The notes: a model not told the origin generated them from the letters alone. A stretch of DNA of 64,000 nt from JBGTCD01 sp041749015 (GCA_041749015.1 JBGTCD010000113.1:1-64000); one strand, 5' to 3'. Counted from the stretch's first letter, positions 1 to 8,711 are shown. A program made the numbers and translations.

Positions 1-68
1 TCGGTGCCCCGGTAGTGATTTGGATCGTGCTAAAAAGAAGAAATCTCACCAAAACCTTTGCAGGATGA
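1..68 (+). CDS. FecCD/BtuC-type ABC transporter permease, C-terminal end only
   Basis: Only the last 21 or so codons are present. The frame that ends in TGA at 66-68 reads a hydrophobic stretch, GAPVVIWIVLKRR, then a short polar tail. A G-A-P-like turn, a last membrane helix and a basic tail are usual at the C-terminus of FecD/BtuC permeases for iron-siderophore, haem or cobalamin import. The stop overlaps the ATG of the ATPase gene (ATGA at 65-68), which is the expected operon order. The family call rests mainly on this neighbour. Confidence 0.6.
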   Translation, partial: GAPVVIWIVLKRRNLTKTFAG

Positions 69-1057
69 AAAAGGTATTGTCCATAGAAAATCTGGCTGTC
101 GGGTATCCCCAAAAATCTGGTGCATTAGAGATCTTGGGTAATCTTGACCTCTGCCTTTTCGAAGGGGAATTGGTATGCTTCATGGGCCCCAATGGTATCG
201 GAAAATCCACCCTGATGCGTACCATGGCAGGGCTTCAGGCCCCGCTGGAAGGCCGGGTCAATATCATGGATCAAAATCTCAAAACCATGAAGTCCAATGA
301 AAAAGCCAGGATGATCAGCATTGTGCTAACTGAAAGGATTCTGGCAGGTGGCCTTACTGCCCTGGAGGCAATACAAATGGGTCGGTACCCGTATACTGGA
401 TGGAATATGAGACTCAAAGGCAAGGACCAGGAATCCATCGACAGGGCAGTATCATTGTCTGGCACCAAAAGCCTGCTCAACCAACAGCTTTATACACTGA
501 GTGATGGCCAAATGCAAAAGGTGATGATCGCCAGAGCCCTGGCTCAGGACACCCCCATCATGATCCTGGATGAGCCTACAGTACACCTTGACCTTGACAA
601 CAGGCTTGAGATAATGACCCTCCTGAAATCCCTCACCAGAGAAACTCAAAAAGCGGTGTTAATGGCCACGCACGAACTGGATCTGTCACTGCAAATGGCC
701 GACAAACTATGGCTGGCTGGACTGGATAAAAAAATTCATACAGGGATCCCCGAAGACCTGGTACTTAATGGGGCCCTGGATGCCACCTTTCAAATGAAGG
801 GATTTGATCTGAAAAGCGGCAGGGTCGTTCATCACCCCCAGCCCGGCAAAATCATTGCAATGGAAGGAGAAGGGGCTCTTTACTTATGGACCAAAAATGC
901 GGTGGAGCGGTGGGGCTTCTCAGTGCAGGATGATCCGGACGCTCCAAAAATAAAAGTAAGCGGTAATGAACAGGAATACTACTGGGAATTGTTTACAAAG
1001 GAAAAAGTGTATAAAATGCATACGATGGAAGCACTTTTAAACCAATTGAAACCCTAA
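65..1057 (+). CDS. ABC transporter ATP-binding protein, FecE-like (iron-siderophore/haem import)
   Basis: This is the ATPase of a metal-chelate importer, acting on the cytoplasmic face with the permease that ends at 68. I chose the ATG at 65 because it overlaps the permease stop, and the protein then begins MKKVLSIENLAVGY as the family does. Walker A (GPNGIGKST) is at about residues 41-49, the signature LSDGQ near 145, and Walker B with ILDEPT near 168, followed by ATHE of the H-loop. At about 330 residues it is some 80 longer than usual FecE/BtuD proteins. The C-terminal extension holds no motif I recognise. Substrate cannot be told from the sequence; iron chelate or haem is the family default. 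Confidence 0.85.
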   Translation: MKKVLSIENLAVGYPQKSGALEILGNLDLCLFEGELVCFMGPNGIGKSTLMRTMAGLQAPLEGRVNIMDQNLKTMKSNEKARMISIVLTERILAGGLTALEAIQMGRYPYTGWNMRLKGKDQESIDRAVSLSGTKSLLNQQLYTLSDGQMQKVMIARALAQDTPIMILDEPTVHLDLDNRLEIMTLLKSLTRETQKAVLMATHELDLSLQMADKLWLAGLDKKIHTGIPEDLVLNGALDATFQMKGFDLKSGRVVHHPQPGKIIAMEGEGALYLWTKNAVERWGFSVQDDPDAPKIKVSGNEQEYYWELFTKEKVYKMHTMEALLNQLKP

Positions 1058-1085
1058 GCGATTTCCAAAATAAATTTAATCAACT

Positions 1086-1730
1086 GTGCCTACTTTTTCA
1101 GAAGTAAAATCCATGATCAGGGCTGGAGAGTCTGACTCAGTGGAGTTTAAAAAGAGAATCAACCACCCCGAAAAAGTGGCCCGTGAAATAGTGGCCTTTG
1201 CCAATACCAGCGGGGGGCACCTATTTGTCGGAGTAGAAGACAACGGCCATATCGAAGGCCTCAAGCACCCTGAAGATGATATCTTTGTGCTCAACCGAAT
1301 CCTTGATGAAAAGTGCAAACCGAAAATCCGATACTCAGTGGAGACCTACCCGTTGCCAGAAAAAAGAACCCTGGTAGCCTATGTTATCCCTGAAAGCAAA
1401 AGAAAACCGCATTATCTCAATGTTAATGGCGGTTTGGGTAAAGCATTCATCAGAATTTCTGATAAGAGCATTCAGGCAAGCAGGGAAGTCCGCGAGATTC
1501 TCAAAAGAAGGAGAAAAAGAAAAGATTTAGGGTTCACCCTCGGGGATAAGGAGCAGGAGTTATTCAAATACCTCGGAGAACACGGCTTTATTAATCTTGA
1601 GGATACCGCAAAGCTTTTGAAAATCCCCATTGTAAGTGCCTCCAAAAAACTGGTACTATTGGTATTAGTCAATGTGCTGGAAATCAAACCTGGTGAAAAG
1701 GAGGATTTGTTTTATATGAAAACTCCTTGA
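1086..1730 (+). CDS. AlbA_2 (Schlafen-like) domain protein
   Basis: The 214-residue protein starts at a GTG codon. It opens with an AlbA_2-type domain (about residues 10-130), recognisable from the patterns ESDSVEFKKR, IVAFANTSGGHLFVGVEDNG and IEGL. This domain is found in Bacteroidota regulators and in Schlafen relatives and is thought to bind or cleave nucleic acid. After it comes a very basic linker (KRRRKRK near 140) and a C-terminal region that looks like a winged helix. It lies 28 bases downstream of the ABC ATPase gene and may be co-transcribed with it. Function is unknown; a DNA- or RNA-binding regulator is the most I would infer. Confidence 0.7.
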   Translation: MPTFSEVKSMIRAGESDSVEFKKRINHPEKVAREIVAFANTSGGHLFVGVEDNGHIEGLKHPEDDIFVLNRILDEKCKPKIRYSVETYPLPEKRTLVAYVIPESKRKPHYLNVNGGLGKAFIRISDKSIQASREVREILKRRRKRKDLGFTLGDKEQELFKYLGEHGFINLEDTAKLLKIPIVSASKKLVLLVLVNVLEIKPGEKEDLFYMKTP

Positions 1731-1812
1731 GTGACTTAATGATTTGGTAGTGCATCACTTGGACATTGGCTGAGAAAAACGCTAACCAAAACACTAACAC
1801 TAACCTAAGGTA

Positions 1813-1898
1813 CCCGAATCAAGAATTTTCTTGGAACTTGGGCCTGTATCGATAAATTTTAATTGATAAGTGCTGGCATGTAAGTAACTTCCGCGCCA
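1813..1898. repeat. Dispersed repeat, copy 1 (upstream of the toxin-antitoxin pair)
   Basis: The block starts CCCGAATCAAGAATTTTCTT and ends in a GGCATGTAAGTAACTTCCGC-like stretch. It matches the block at 2768-2853 with the same order of conserved segments. Inside it AAGAATTTTCTT is palindromic. The two copies bracket the VapC-type module. The 280 bases between 1731 and 2010 hold nothing else I can read. Confidence 0.65.
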
Positions 1899-2010
1899 GG
1901 GTGGGGAATATCAGCGACCTGGGCGGTATTGAGTTCCCTATAACTAAACCGGTGCGATACATCCAAAGATTTTTTTCGTTAAATTTGTAGTAATCAAATC
2001 GATTGTAAAA

Positions 2011-2256
2011 ATGAAGACCGCAGATATCAATACCAACTTGGTTGACAGCTACTATTTGTTGCTGAAAAACCTGAGCTCTAACAATAAATTGGAGCTTATA
2101 GCACGGCTTTCAAAGTCAATGACAACTACCAAAAAGGCAAAAGACAAGTCTTGGAAATCTTTGTTCGGGGCATTAGACCTTGACCAGTCTTCAGAGGAAT
2201 TTGTTGAAGGACTGAAAAAAGATAGGAAATTTAGCCGTAAATCAGTTGATCTGTGA
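2011..2256 (+). CDS. Antitoxin of a VapBC-type toxin-antitoxin pair
   Basis: This small, charged 81-residue protein is followed directly by a PIN-domain toxin whose GTG start overlaps its stop (GTGA at 2253-2256). An antitoxin overlapping its toxin is the standard arrangement for type II modules. The N-terminus is helical and leucine-rich; the C-terminus (SSEEFVEGLKKDRKFSR) resembles the acidic-then-basic tail with which antitoxins cover the toxin's active site. I see no AbrB, MetJ or Phd signature, so the fold of the DNA-binding part is unassigned. The role is inferred mainly from context. Confidence 0.75.
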   Translation: MKTADINTNLVDSYYLLLKNLSSNNKLELIARLSKSMTTTKKAKDKSWKSLFGALDLDQSSEEFVEGLKKDRKFSRKSVDL

Positions 2257-2666
2257 AAAAGTATCTTTTAGATACGAATATTTGCGTTTATTTTCTCAAC
2301 GGAAAGTTTAAGCTTGGAGAAAGAATTGACAAAGTTGGTTTTGAGAATTGTCTTGTATCTGAAATAACGATTGCTGAACTGAAATATGGTATAGAAAAAA
2401 GTACATACAAAGAAAAGAACAGAAAAACTCTTAAAACGTTTCAATCAAAATTCGGCATACTTCCGATTTTTCCTGCACTTGATATTTATGCAAAGGAAAA
2501 AGCTCGTCTGAAAACAAAAGGAAAAATTTTGGACGACTTTGATTTGCTTATCGGAGCAACAGCCATTTTCAATAGTTATATTTTGGTAACAAAAAACGTG
2601 AGTGATTTTGACCGATTAGATGGAATTGTAATTGAAGATTGGACTTCATTACAAGAAGAAGCATAG
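2253..2666 (+). CDS. vapC: VapC-like PIN-domain ribonuclease toxin
   Basis: The 137-residue protein has the PIN-domain pattern. LLDTNI carries the first acidic residue (Asp7), TIAELKYG the Glu near 42, DDFDLLIGATA the central aspartates near 94-97, and FDRLDGI a last one near 121. PIN toxins of this family cut RNA, often tRNA or rRNA, in a Mg2+-dependent way and are held inactive by the cognate antitoxin encoded just upstream. Start is GTG, overlapping the antitoxin stop by four bases, which suggests translational coupling. All catalytic acids seem present, so it is probably functional. Its AT-rich codons and the flanking repeats suggest a recent arrival. Confidence 0.85.
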   Translation: MKKYLLDTNICVYFLNGKFKLGERIDKVGFENCLVSEITIAELKYGIEKSTYKEKNRKTLKTFQSKFGILPIFPALDIYAKEKARLKTKGKILDDFDLLIGATAIFNSYILVTKNVSDFDRLDGIVIEDWTSLQEEA

Positions 2667-2767
2667 CGTACCTATTAAGGAGTAAAGAGATAAGGTGCTT
2701 TGAAGAAATTGGTGCAAATCTTGAAAAACCTAAGCTACATCAAATTTGGCAATCCTGAGCTTCAGCT

Positions 2768-2853
2768 CCCCGAATCAAGAACTTTCTTGGAACTTGGTGA
2801 TGCATCCCTTATTTTTATTTGATGGGTGATGGCACGGAAGTAGCTTCCGCCCT
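2768..2853. repeat. Dispersed repeat, copy 2 (downstream of the toxin-antitoxin pair)
   Basis: The start, CCCGAATCAAGAACTTTCTT, differs from copy 1 by one base in 20. The next bases, GGAACTTGG, are identical. The end again has GGCACGGAAGTAGCTTCCGC, close to copy 1. The middle is diverged. It lies 100 bases after the vapC stop and 30 before the next gene. Confidence 0.65.
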
Positions 2854-2882
2854 ACCAAGAAGTAACTATAATTAAAAAAGCG

Positions 2883-3335
2883 ATGAGATATAAAGTATTA
2901 TTTTCGCTGGCAGCTATATTATCAATATCAAGTTGTAATAGTGATTTTTACAGCATAGTGATTGAATTTGAGCGTAATTTTGAATTAAGAGAGAATGCTC
3001 CTATTTATTATGATGATTCATATGTTAGGTGGGAAAGTATATTAAATGATGATGAAGGTAAAAGGTATTTAAAAGTCCTTGTTCCTGATTCAGTTAAAAT
3101 ACCAATTGGTTCTCAGTTCGTTTATGGATATGTAGATTTTTTGAGGTCAAAGGGTTTAAGTATAAGTTCTAGTAATTCTTCAGATTATATTAATAAATCA
3201 GATACTGTGCGGGGAGTTTACAAAGAAGAAATAGTAATTAAGCTCAAAGAAACAGATCCTGAATTGGTTGACAAGGTTAGAAATATTATGAAAGACCTTA
3301 TTGATGCTAAAAGGGATAGCACAAGGTCAGAGTAA
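2883..3335 (+). CDS. Putative lipoprotein of unknown function
   Basis: The 150-residue product begins MRYKVLFSLAAILSISSC, a signal peptide ending in a lipobox with Cys18, so it should be lipid-anchored in the periplasm or outer membrane. The rest is hydrophilic with no domain I recognise; the end is a basic helix (KDLIDAKRDSTRSE). The gene is AT-rich and has no operon partner. A repeat lies just upstream and an inverted-repeat block just downstream, consistent with a variable spot in the chromosome. Confidence 0.6.
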   Translation: MRYKVLFSLAAILSISSCNSDFYSIVIEFERNFELRENAPIYYDDSYVRWESILNDDEGKRYLKVLVPDSVKIPIGSQFVYGYVDFLRSKGLSISSSNSSDYINKSDTVRGVYKEEIVIKLKETDPELVDKVRNIMKDLIDAKRDSTRSE

Positions 3336-3377
3336 TAATAATTTACATCATTGTGAGTAGGCACATCCCGCTGTTCC

Positions 3378-3425
3378 GGATTTAAAATCCTGATCATCTC
3401 CCCTTCGACATTGCAAATGTCGAAG
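3378..3425. repeat. Two consecutive inverted repeats (REP-like)
   Basis: GGATTT-A-AAATCC at 3378-3390 is followed 12 bases later by a perfect 10-bp inverted repeat with a 3-base loop (CTTCGACATT/AATGTCGAAG, 3403-3425). Two small hairpins in series outside genes look like the REP elements that go with IS200-like (Y1) transposases in this phylum. No transposase is nearby. Confidence 0.5.
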
Positions 3426-3486
3426 AGCGGAGGACGAGTCGTATTGCCAACTGAATACTAGTTTCTAAAAACTAACCTCTAAAAAT

Positions 3487-4413
3487 CTACCTCCTATTAT
3501 CCTGATTCTCCGCCATGCTCAGATAGCTTTCATACCTCGAAGGGGCAATGGCGCCATTTTCCACTGCTGCCAAGACGGCGCAGCCTGGCTCGTGGAGGTG
3601 GGTACAGTTATGAAATTTGCATTGGTTTCTGATGGCACGCATCTCAGGAAAATAGTCACTGAGTTCTTCCAATCCTGTAGCGAAAAGTCCAAACTCTTTG
3701 ATGCCGGGGGTATCGATCAGGTAGGAGCCCGGGGAGATTTCAAACATCTCAGCAAATGTAGTGGTGTGCACACCCTTATCGGCAAAATCAGAAATCTCCT
3801 TTACGGCTTGCTTGATTTCAGGGTCGAGCGCGTTGACCAGGGTGCTTTTGCCAACCCCGGAATGGCCGGATAGCAAAGTGATTCTATTCGCCAGTTTTTC
3901 TTTAAGAATCTCCAGCCCTTGCTTTTCCAGGGCTGAAATAGTCAAACAAACAACATCAATAGGCTGATAAATTTCTTTAAGCTCCTGGATTAAGGATTCT
4001 TCCGCTTTTCCCCAAAGGTCCGATTTATTGAAAACCAGAATTTGTGGGATCCGGAATGATTCTGCTGCTGCAAGAAACCGATCAATAAACCCCAGGGAGG
4101 TCCTGGGATGGGACAGAGTAGCAATGAGCATGGCCTGATCAATATTAGCAGCGATCACATGGGCATGGCCGGTCTTGTGCACTGATTTTCTGATGATGTG
4201 ATTTTTTCTGGGAAGAATTTCAGTGATGATGCCCTGATCGCTTGATTCGGTAGTATCAGGCATGAAAGCCACCCGATCCCCTACAGCTACGGGATTATTG
4301 GTTTTGTACCCTTCCAGCTTGAGCTTACCCTTGAGCCGGGCATTGATGCTTCTGCCGTCGTCCGTCAGGATCCGGTACCATAATCCGGTTGATTTGATGA
4401 CCAGGCCTTCCAT
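3487..4413 (-). CDS. rsgA: Ribosome small subunit-dependent GTPase RsgA (YjeQ)
   Basis: RsgA is a circularly permuted GTPase that checks late maturation of the 30S subunit. The 308-residue protein has an N-terminal OB fold (about 1-70). The G motifs then come in permuted order: NKSD (G4) near 128, GHSGVGKST (G1) near 183, and DTPG (G3) near 234. A C-terminal zinc knuckle (C-x4-C-x-H-x5-C) lies near 266-279. Length and order match the family. The ATG overlaps the waaA stop by one base (TAATG), so the two are probably translated from one message, although the functions are unrelated. Confidence 0.95.
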   Translation of the reverse strand: MEGLVIKSTGLWYRILTDDGRSINARLKGKLKLEGYKTNNPVAVGDRVAFMPDTTESSDQGIITEILPRKNHIIRKSVHKTGHAHVIAANIDQAMLIATLSHPRTSLGFIDRFLAAAESFRIPQILVFNKSDLWGKAEESLIQELKEIYQPIDVVCLTISALEKQGLEILKEKLANRITLLSGHSGVGKSTLVNALDPEIKQAVKEISDFADKGVHTTTFAEMFEISPGSYLIDTPGIKEFGLFATGLEELSDYFPEMRAIRNQCKFHNCTHLHEPGCAVLAAVENGAIAPSRYESYLSMAENQDNRR

Positions 4414-5639
4414 TATTCCAGATAAGTTTTAATATGCTCCATAATAATTGAAGTGGCCCCGCGTTGCTCCAGCACATAATCCTGAGCTAATTTGCCGGCT
4501 TTCTTTCGGAAATCCTCCTCCTTAAACCGCCACATGATACTGATAAAATCATTTTCACCACTGACCGGAATAGCCCCACCCAATGACTGAAGGTCGGTGG
4601 CTTCTTTAAATTTCCTGAAATTTTTATTGCCAAAAATAACCGGGCATCCATATACAGCCGGCTCGAGAATGTTATGAAGCCCTGCCCCAAAAGCACCCCC
4701 AACATAAGCCACATTGGCATACCGGTACAGGCGGCTCAACATACCCATATTATCAATGATCAATACTCTGGAATCCGTATTTTCAGTTATATCGGTATAT
4801 CTTAATGCACCGGTAAATGTCACCTGAAGGGCCTCAATATTCCTTTCGTTTACTTCATGAGGAGCTATAATAACAGCCCAGTCTTCGGATAGCTCATTCA
4901 CCCATCTTTTTATAGCCCTGATATCAGCAGGCCATGTGCTACCCGCTACAAGGGTATTTCTGCCCCGGGCAAACCGGCCAATTTCAGTCATGGATTCATG
5001 GCTCTCGAGCAGGGCCCCTACCCTGTCGAATCGGGTATCTCCCGAAACAGTCACATTGGTAATACCGATGTTGGCGAGTCGCGATTTGGAGCCTTCATCC
5101 TGAACAAATAAATGATCAAAATTCCTGAGGATCTTTCTTTGAAAGCCGCCATACCACCTGAAAAAAATCTGCCCTTCTCTGAAAATCGAGGAGACCGAAA
5201 AAACGGGGATGCCTGCTTGTTTCAGGTATGTCAAATAATGGTGCCAAAATTCATATTTGATGAAAATGGCCATTTGAGGCTTAATAAGGTCAATAAAGTA
5301 CCGGGCATTGGCCGGACTATCGGCAGGAAGGTAAACTACTCTTTCCGCCAAATCGTAATTTTTTCGTACTTCATACCCTGATGGAGAGAAAAAGGTCAGA
5401 ATGACATGCATCTCCGGATGGTGCTTTTTTAAAGCCTCGATTACCGGTCTGCCCTGTTCAAACTCACCGAGAGAGGCGCAATGTATCCATACCCTCAGCC
5501 CCTGATCCAGGTTTTTGATTTGAGACCAAGCCTCCTTTCTGCCGACATATAAGAGGTCTGCCTTTTTGTGGAAAGGTTTTGCCAGCCATATGCCCGCATT
5601 ATAGAATAAAAGTGAAATCCTGTATATCAGATAACCCAA
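4413..5639 (-). CDS. waaA: 3-deoxy-D-manno-octulosonic acid transferase (WaaA/KdtA)
   Basis: WaaA moves Kdo from CMP-Kdo to the lipid A precursor at the inner membrane. The 408-residue protein has an N-terminal hydrophobic anchor followed by the GT30 pattern. ASLGEFEQGRPVIEALK near 57-73 contains the glutamate taken as catalytic base, and the C-terminal half has YVGGAFGAGLHNILEPA and GCPVIFGNK for sugar-nucleotide binding. Its donor is made by KdsB, encoded elsewhere in this window (36758-37501). It is the first gene of a two-gene unit with rsgA. Confidence 0.93.
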   Translation of the reverse strand: MGYLIYRISLLFYNAGIWLAKPFHKKADLLYVGRKEAWSQIKNLDQGLRVWIHCASLGEFEQGRPVIEALKKHHPEMHVILTFFSPSGYEVRKNYDLAERVVYLPADSPANARYFIDLIKPQMAIFIKYEFWHHYLTYLKQAGIPVFSVSSIFREGQIFFRWYGGFQRKILRNFDHLFVQDEGSKSRLANIGITNVTVSGDTRFDRVGALLESHESMTEIGRFARGRNTLVAGSTWPADIRAIKRWVNELSEDWAVIIAPHEVNERNIEALQVTFTGALRYTDITENTDSRVLIIDNMGMLSRLYRYANVAYVGGAFGAGLHNILEPAVYGCPVIFGNKNFRKFKEATDLQSLGGAIPVSGENDFISIMWRFKEEDFRKKAGKLAQDYVLEQRGATSIIMEHIKTYLE

Positions 5640-5741
5640 GGAATTGTCGAAATTTTCTGCAAATTAACTCCGTAATTCGCATAATAAAATAATTACTACC
5701 TAATTGATATAAGGGGACGGATTGAAGGGTTTAGCCCTGTT

Positions 5742-6530
5742 TTAATTCTTTTTCGACTTTCGGATCATTGATAAATTAATGGAATAGGATACCCACTCAT
5801 CTACATAATCCCCGGAATAAAATCCGGTTAAATTAGCAGTAGCAATTAAAGGAAATATATCAAATCTCACATTGGGCTGGATGCCCACTTTCCAATTGTC
5901 ATTAATATCTACCATAAAGCCAAGACCTGCAAAAAGATTCAACCTATTGATGAAATGATCCGGTGTATGTTTATAGCTAATAATATGATAGGCCTGCCCG
6001 GGGTAGTCAAAATATTCGAACTCCCGGTCAATTTTTGAAAATATTGATTTCCCAGGAATTATTCCTAAGCTTGGGGAGATCTCAACTCTTTTTATTTTGG
6101 TTCTTAAGTTGATTAGAAATGGTACTTCAATATCCAGCTTTCTCCTGAAATGAAAAAACTTGATATCAAGACTATCTACACCATAAAATGGATCAAGAGG
6201 CTCAGTAATGGTATTACTTTTCATCCAACTGCTCCAGGTTCTCATTTGTTTATATGAAATTATTAGGCCGGTGGAAAACCAAAGTGATTTTCTGGTATTT
6301 AATGGTCTATGTCCTATCACACCGATGTTTATACCATTATTATTTTCGATAGACTCCTCCCCAATTTTATTCCCATCAAAATCCAAGTAAGAAGCTCGTT
6401 GAAATAGATAGGTGATATTTGGGCCGAGCATAAACTCATATTCTGTAAAAGGGAAAAAACTCTTGTCACGCTCCTGGGATAAACCCAATAAGCAATTCAG
6501 AAATGCTAAAACAAATACTAATAGCTTCAT
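5742..6530 (-). CDS. Outer-membrane beta-barrel-like secreted protein
   Basis: The 262-residue protein has a signal peptide (MKLLVFVLAFLNCLLGLSQ) and then alternating aromatic and polar stretches typical of small outer-membrane barrels of the PorT/OMP_b-brl kind: LWFSTGLIISYKQM, LFAGLGFMVDINDNWKVG, and a last strand ending SINLSMI. I cannot assign a family. It follows the putative switched lipoprotein gene on the same strand, separated by 55 bases that contain a strong hairpin, so the pair could act together at the cell surface while being partly uncoupled in transcription. Confidence 0.6.
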   Translation of the reverse strand: MKLLVFVLAFLNCLLGLSQERDKSFFPFTEYEFMLGPNITYLFQRASYLDFDGNKIGEESIENNNGINIGVIGHRPLNTRKSLWFSTGLIISYKQMRTWSSWMKSNTITEPLDPFYGVDSLDIKFFHFRRKLDIEVPFLINLRTKIKRVEISPSLGIIPGKSIFSKIDREFEYFDYPGQAYHIISYKHTPDHFINRLNLFAGLGFMVDINDNWKVGIQPNVRFDIFPLIATANLTGFYSGDYVDEWVSYSINLSMIRKSKKN

Positions 6531-6548
6531 AGAAATATTTTTTTTTAA

Positions 6549-6581
6549 AAGGCAAGATAGTTTTTTAAACTATCTTGCCTT
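6549..6581 (-). terminator. Strong hairpin between lipoprotein and barrel genes
   Basis: A perfect 15-bp inverted repeat (AAGGCAAGATAGTTT and its complement) with a 3-base loop sits 5 bases after the lipoprotein stop. On the minus strand the stem ends CCTTTT and runs into A-rich sequence, so it may act as a terminator, a partial attenuator or an mRNA 3'-end stabiliser. Transcription of the downstream barrel gene would then need read-through or its own promoter. Confidence 0.6.
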
Positions 6582-6585
6582 AATA

Positions 6586-7576
6586 TCAATATCTGCAATT
6601 AATTACGGGGCCATTATACCAGATATTGTCCATCTGGTAACTTGGTGTCAAAAGAATATTTCTTAAACCTTGAGTTTTAGCATAAACGGTTTCTTTATGA
6701 TTAGCAACCAAACCACTGACACCCCAACCTGAAACACCCTGAAGTGCCATGGGAAATCCGTTTTTGGTATTCTCACTGTGAGAACTCTTACAGTTTTGCC
6801 TATACTTACGATACCGATTGGCTAGAGGGGAGGTAACTAAAGGTGGGCTAATATACCATGTGACATATATGTGATGGCTTAGTTCGAAGTAAATGCCAGC
6901 TTTAACATATCTTGATCTCATATAAAAATGACCCATTGACCAGATAATATTCGGAGAACCGAGATTATAACTTGAACATCCTCCTCCACAGAAAATTTCC
7001 ATACGGCTATTATCATCATATTCGGGACTTCCGGTAAAGCCCTCAGCCAATAAATACAGTACATCTTCACTGGTAGAGAATTTCATAATTTTCGGATTGG
7101 AGTAATCCTCCTGGATAAGGGCCTCCACAAGGTCGTCTTCCTCCCTGATTACAAAAGTTTGATCATTATATAAATCAATTTTGAAAATATACTGATCAAG
7201 TTGCACCATTTCATGTTCATTGAGAATTTCTCCTATAAAACCTTCATAGGGATTATAGTCCTCTTCTGTTCGCAAATGTATGTTTGGAAGGGTTTGGTCT
7301 TTAATGCTATTGATGGAGGAAAAGGTAGGGATGGAAATCAGATCATCCACTAATTTTTCTTTTTCAGTTATTGATTCTACAATTGACTCATAGGCCTCAA
7401 CTGTAGAAAATACCACTAAACCGTTTTTGATCTTAACCTTCTCATTGATTTCAAAAACCTGATCCGTTTCATACGTGATAATCTCTGGCTCACATGAAAA
7501 AAGATACCAAGTGGAGATAAAAAGGAATGCTAAAAAGCCACCTTTAAATGAATGGGGGGGGGGTAAATGTTTTCAT
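6586..7576 (-). CDS. Putative surface lipoprotein with frame interrupted at a G10 tract
   Basis: As read, the ATG at 7576 runs into a stop (TAA at 7546-7544) after ten codons. A long frame then goes on to 6586, with no good start of its own before an internal GTG at 7416. If the tract of ten G (7554-7563, ten C in the coding strand) held nine, the ATG would join that frame. The product would begin MKTFTPPHSFKGG and continue FLAFLFISTWYLFSC, a convincing lipoprotein signal with the Cys at the lipobox, and total about 329 residues. The mature part has no domain I know; it contains a CGGGC motif and several Trp/Tyr-rich segments. Either slippage at the tract switches it on and off, or the tract length is a base-calling error, or the gene is dead. 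Confidence 0.65.
7554..7563. repeat. Homopolymer tract of ten G
   Basis: The ten G lie inside the first dozen codons of the lipoprotein gene on the minus strand. It is the longest G/C homopolymer I see in the window. Position within the start of a surface lipoprotein, one base out of frame, is the classic arrangement for slipped-strand switching. The 295 bases upstream (7577-7871) are AT-rich and show no other feature. Confidence 0.8.
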
Positions 7577-7871
7577 AAAATTTTAATTTAGGGTGAATAT
7601 TAAATATTATTCTCTGTAAATTTATATAACAGAAAAATAATTTAAAAGCATTCATTAAATTATTTTTTTATCAATCTGAAATTTTCATATGAGACCCTAA
7701 GATTAATTTTTTATTATTTTAAGGGGTTTTGAAATAACTATTAGAAAAAATAACGGCCGAAAAGAATGCAACCCACCGTACCGGAGGAATTTGCTGACAG
7801 GGGCTCATGTAATGTAATTGAAGGAAATATTGAAGGGTGATGACTGATGAAACCTCACTTATTCATAGCGA

Positions 7872-8561
7872 TTATTTTTGTTGTGGAGCATGATAATCAC
7901 GCTCCTTGTTTAGTTCTCTCGGATATTGAAATTCACCGATTTTGATCCCATTTTCTCCGCTCATAAAAAGTACGGTGCCTTTGAATTGTTTCTTATCGTT
8001 TTTATGACTCTTTCTTATAGTGAAAGTTGCCAATCCCGTTCTTTCGTCCACTAGAATGGGAAACGTTCCCGTTGAAAGCTCAAGCAGTACTTCTGGCAGG
8101 AAAAGAGAATCTTTCGCATGAAGTGCTACATAGAAAGATGCGATAGAATCGTTTTCTTGTTCTAAAAAAACAATCGGATCAATTTCTGAAAAGGGAACTG
8201 TAAATTCTAGAGTTTTCATAATCAAATTGTCTAACAACAGTAGAATTGAGGTATTCACATCCAATTCTACTGTTGATTGGTTGGGTTTCGGTAAATCAAC
8301 TCCCATGGAGTTTGACCATTTTGTCAGTTCACCTTTGAGACCATTAAAATCGCTCGATGCTAATAATTCAGTGAGAGGCATTAGGAAAGAATTATAATCT
8401 TCTAAATAACCATATGCTGACAGAACTTGATATTTATAGTTCTTTTCTAACGTTGAAATTCGAATCTCAATGGCCCTTTTAAGAATTGCTTCATTAGTTA
8501 TACGCTCCGTACAACCCGCTAATAGCAGAAATGAAAGATATAATAATATGACTTTGTTCAT
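7872..8561 (-). CDS. Putative lipoprotein of unknown function
   Basis: I place the start at 8561, where the protein opens MNKVILLYLSFLLLAGC with the lipobox Cys at residue 17; the frame is open 11 codons further up but those residues do not suit a signal peptide. The 229-residue product is mostly helical in the first half and strand-rich at the end (GTVLFMSGENGIKIGEFQYP). No family recognised. It stands alone, with no operon partner on the same strand within 170 bases. Confidence 0.6.
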   Translation of the reverse strand: MNKVILLYLSFLLLAGCTERITNEAILKRAIEIRISTLEKNYKYQVLSAYGYLEDYNSFLMPLTELLASSDFNGLKGELTKWSNSMGVDLPKPNQSTVELDVNTSILLLLDNLIMKTLEFTVPFSEIDPIVFLEQENDSIASFYVALHAKDSLFLPEVLLELSTGTFPILVDERTGLATFTIRKSHKNDKKQFKGTVLFMSGENGIKIGEFQYPRELNKERDYHAPQQK

Positions 8562-8711
8562 TTGATCATCGTCAACTACAAGATTTATAAACACCTAACT
8601 TAAATATATGTATGGTGGAAAAACGAATTCATGGTTTGAAAATTTTACATTTTAAACCAAAATTACTTCTATTAATTGAATTAAGTGATAAGTTCAAAAA
8701 AGGCTGTGAAA

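Noticed and set aside
2667..2760. Possible toxin remnant after vapC (frame with EEIGANLEKPKLHQIW)
   Set aside because: Only about 30 codons without a start; similarity to HigB/Gp49 proteins is too slight to claim.
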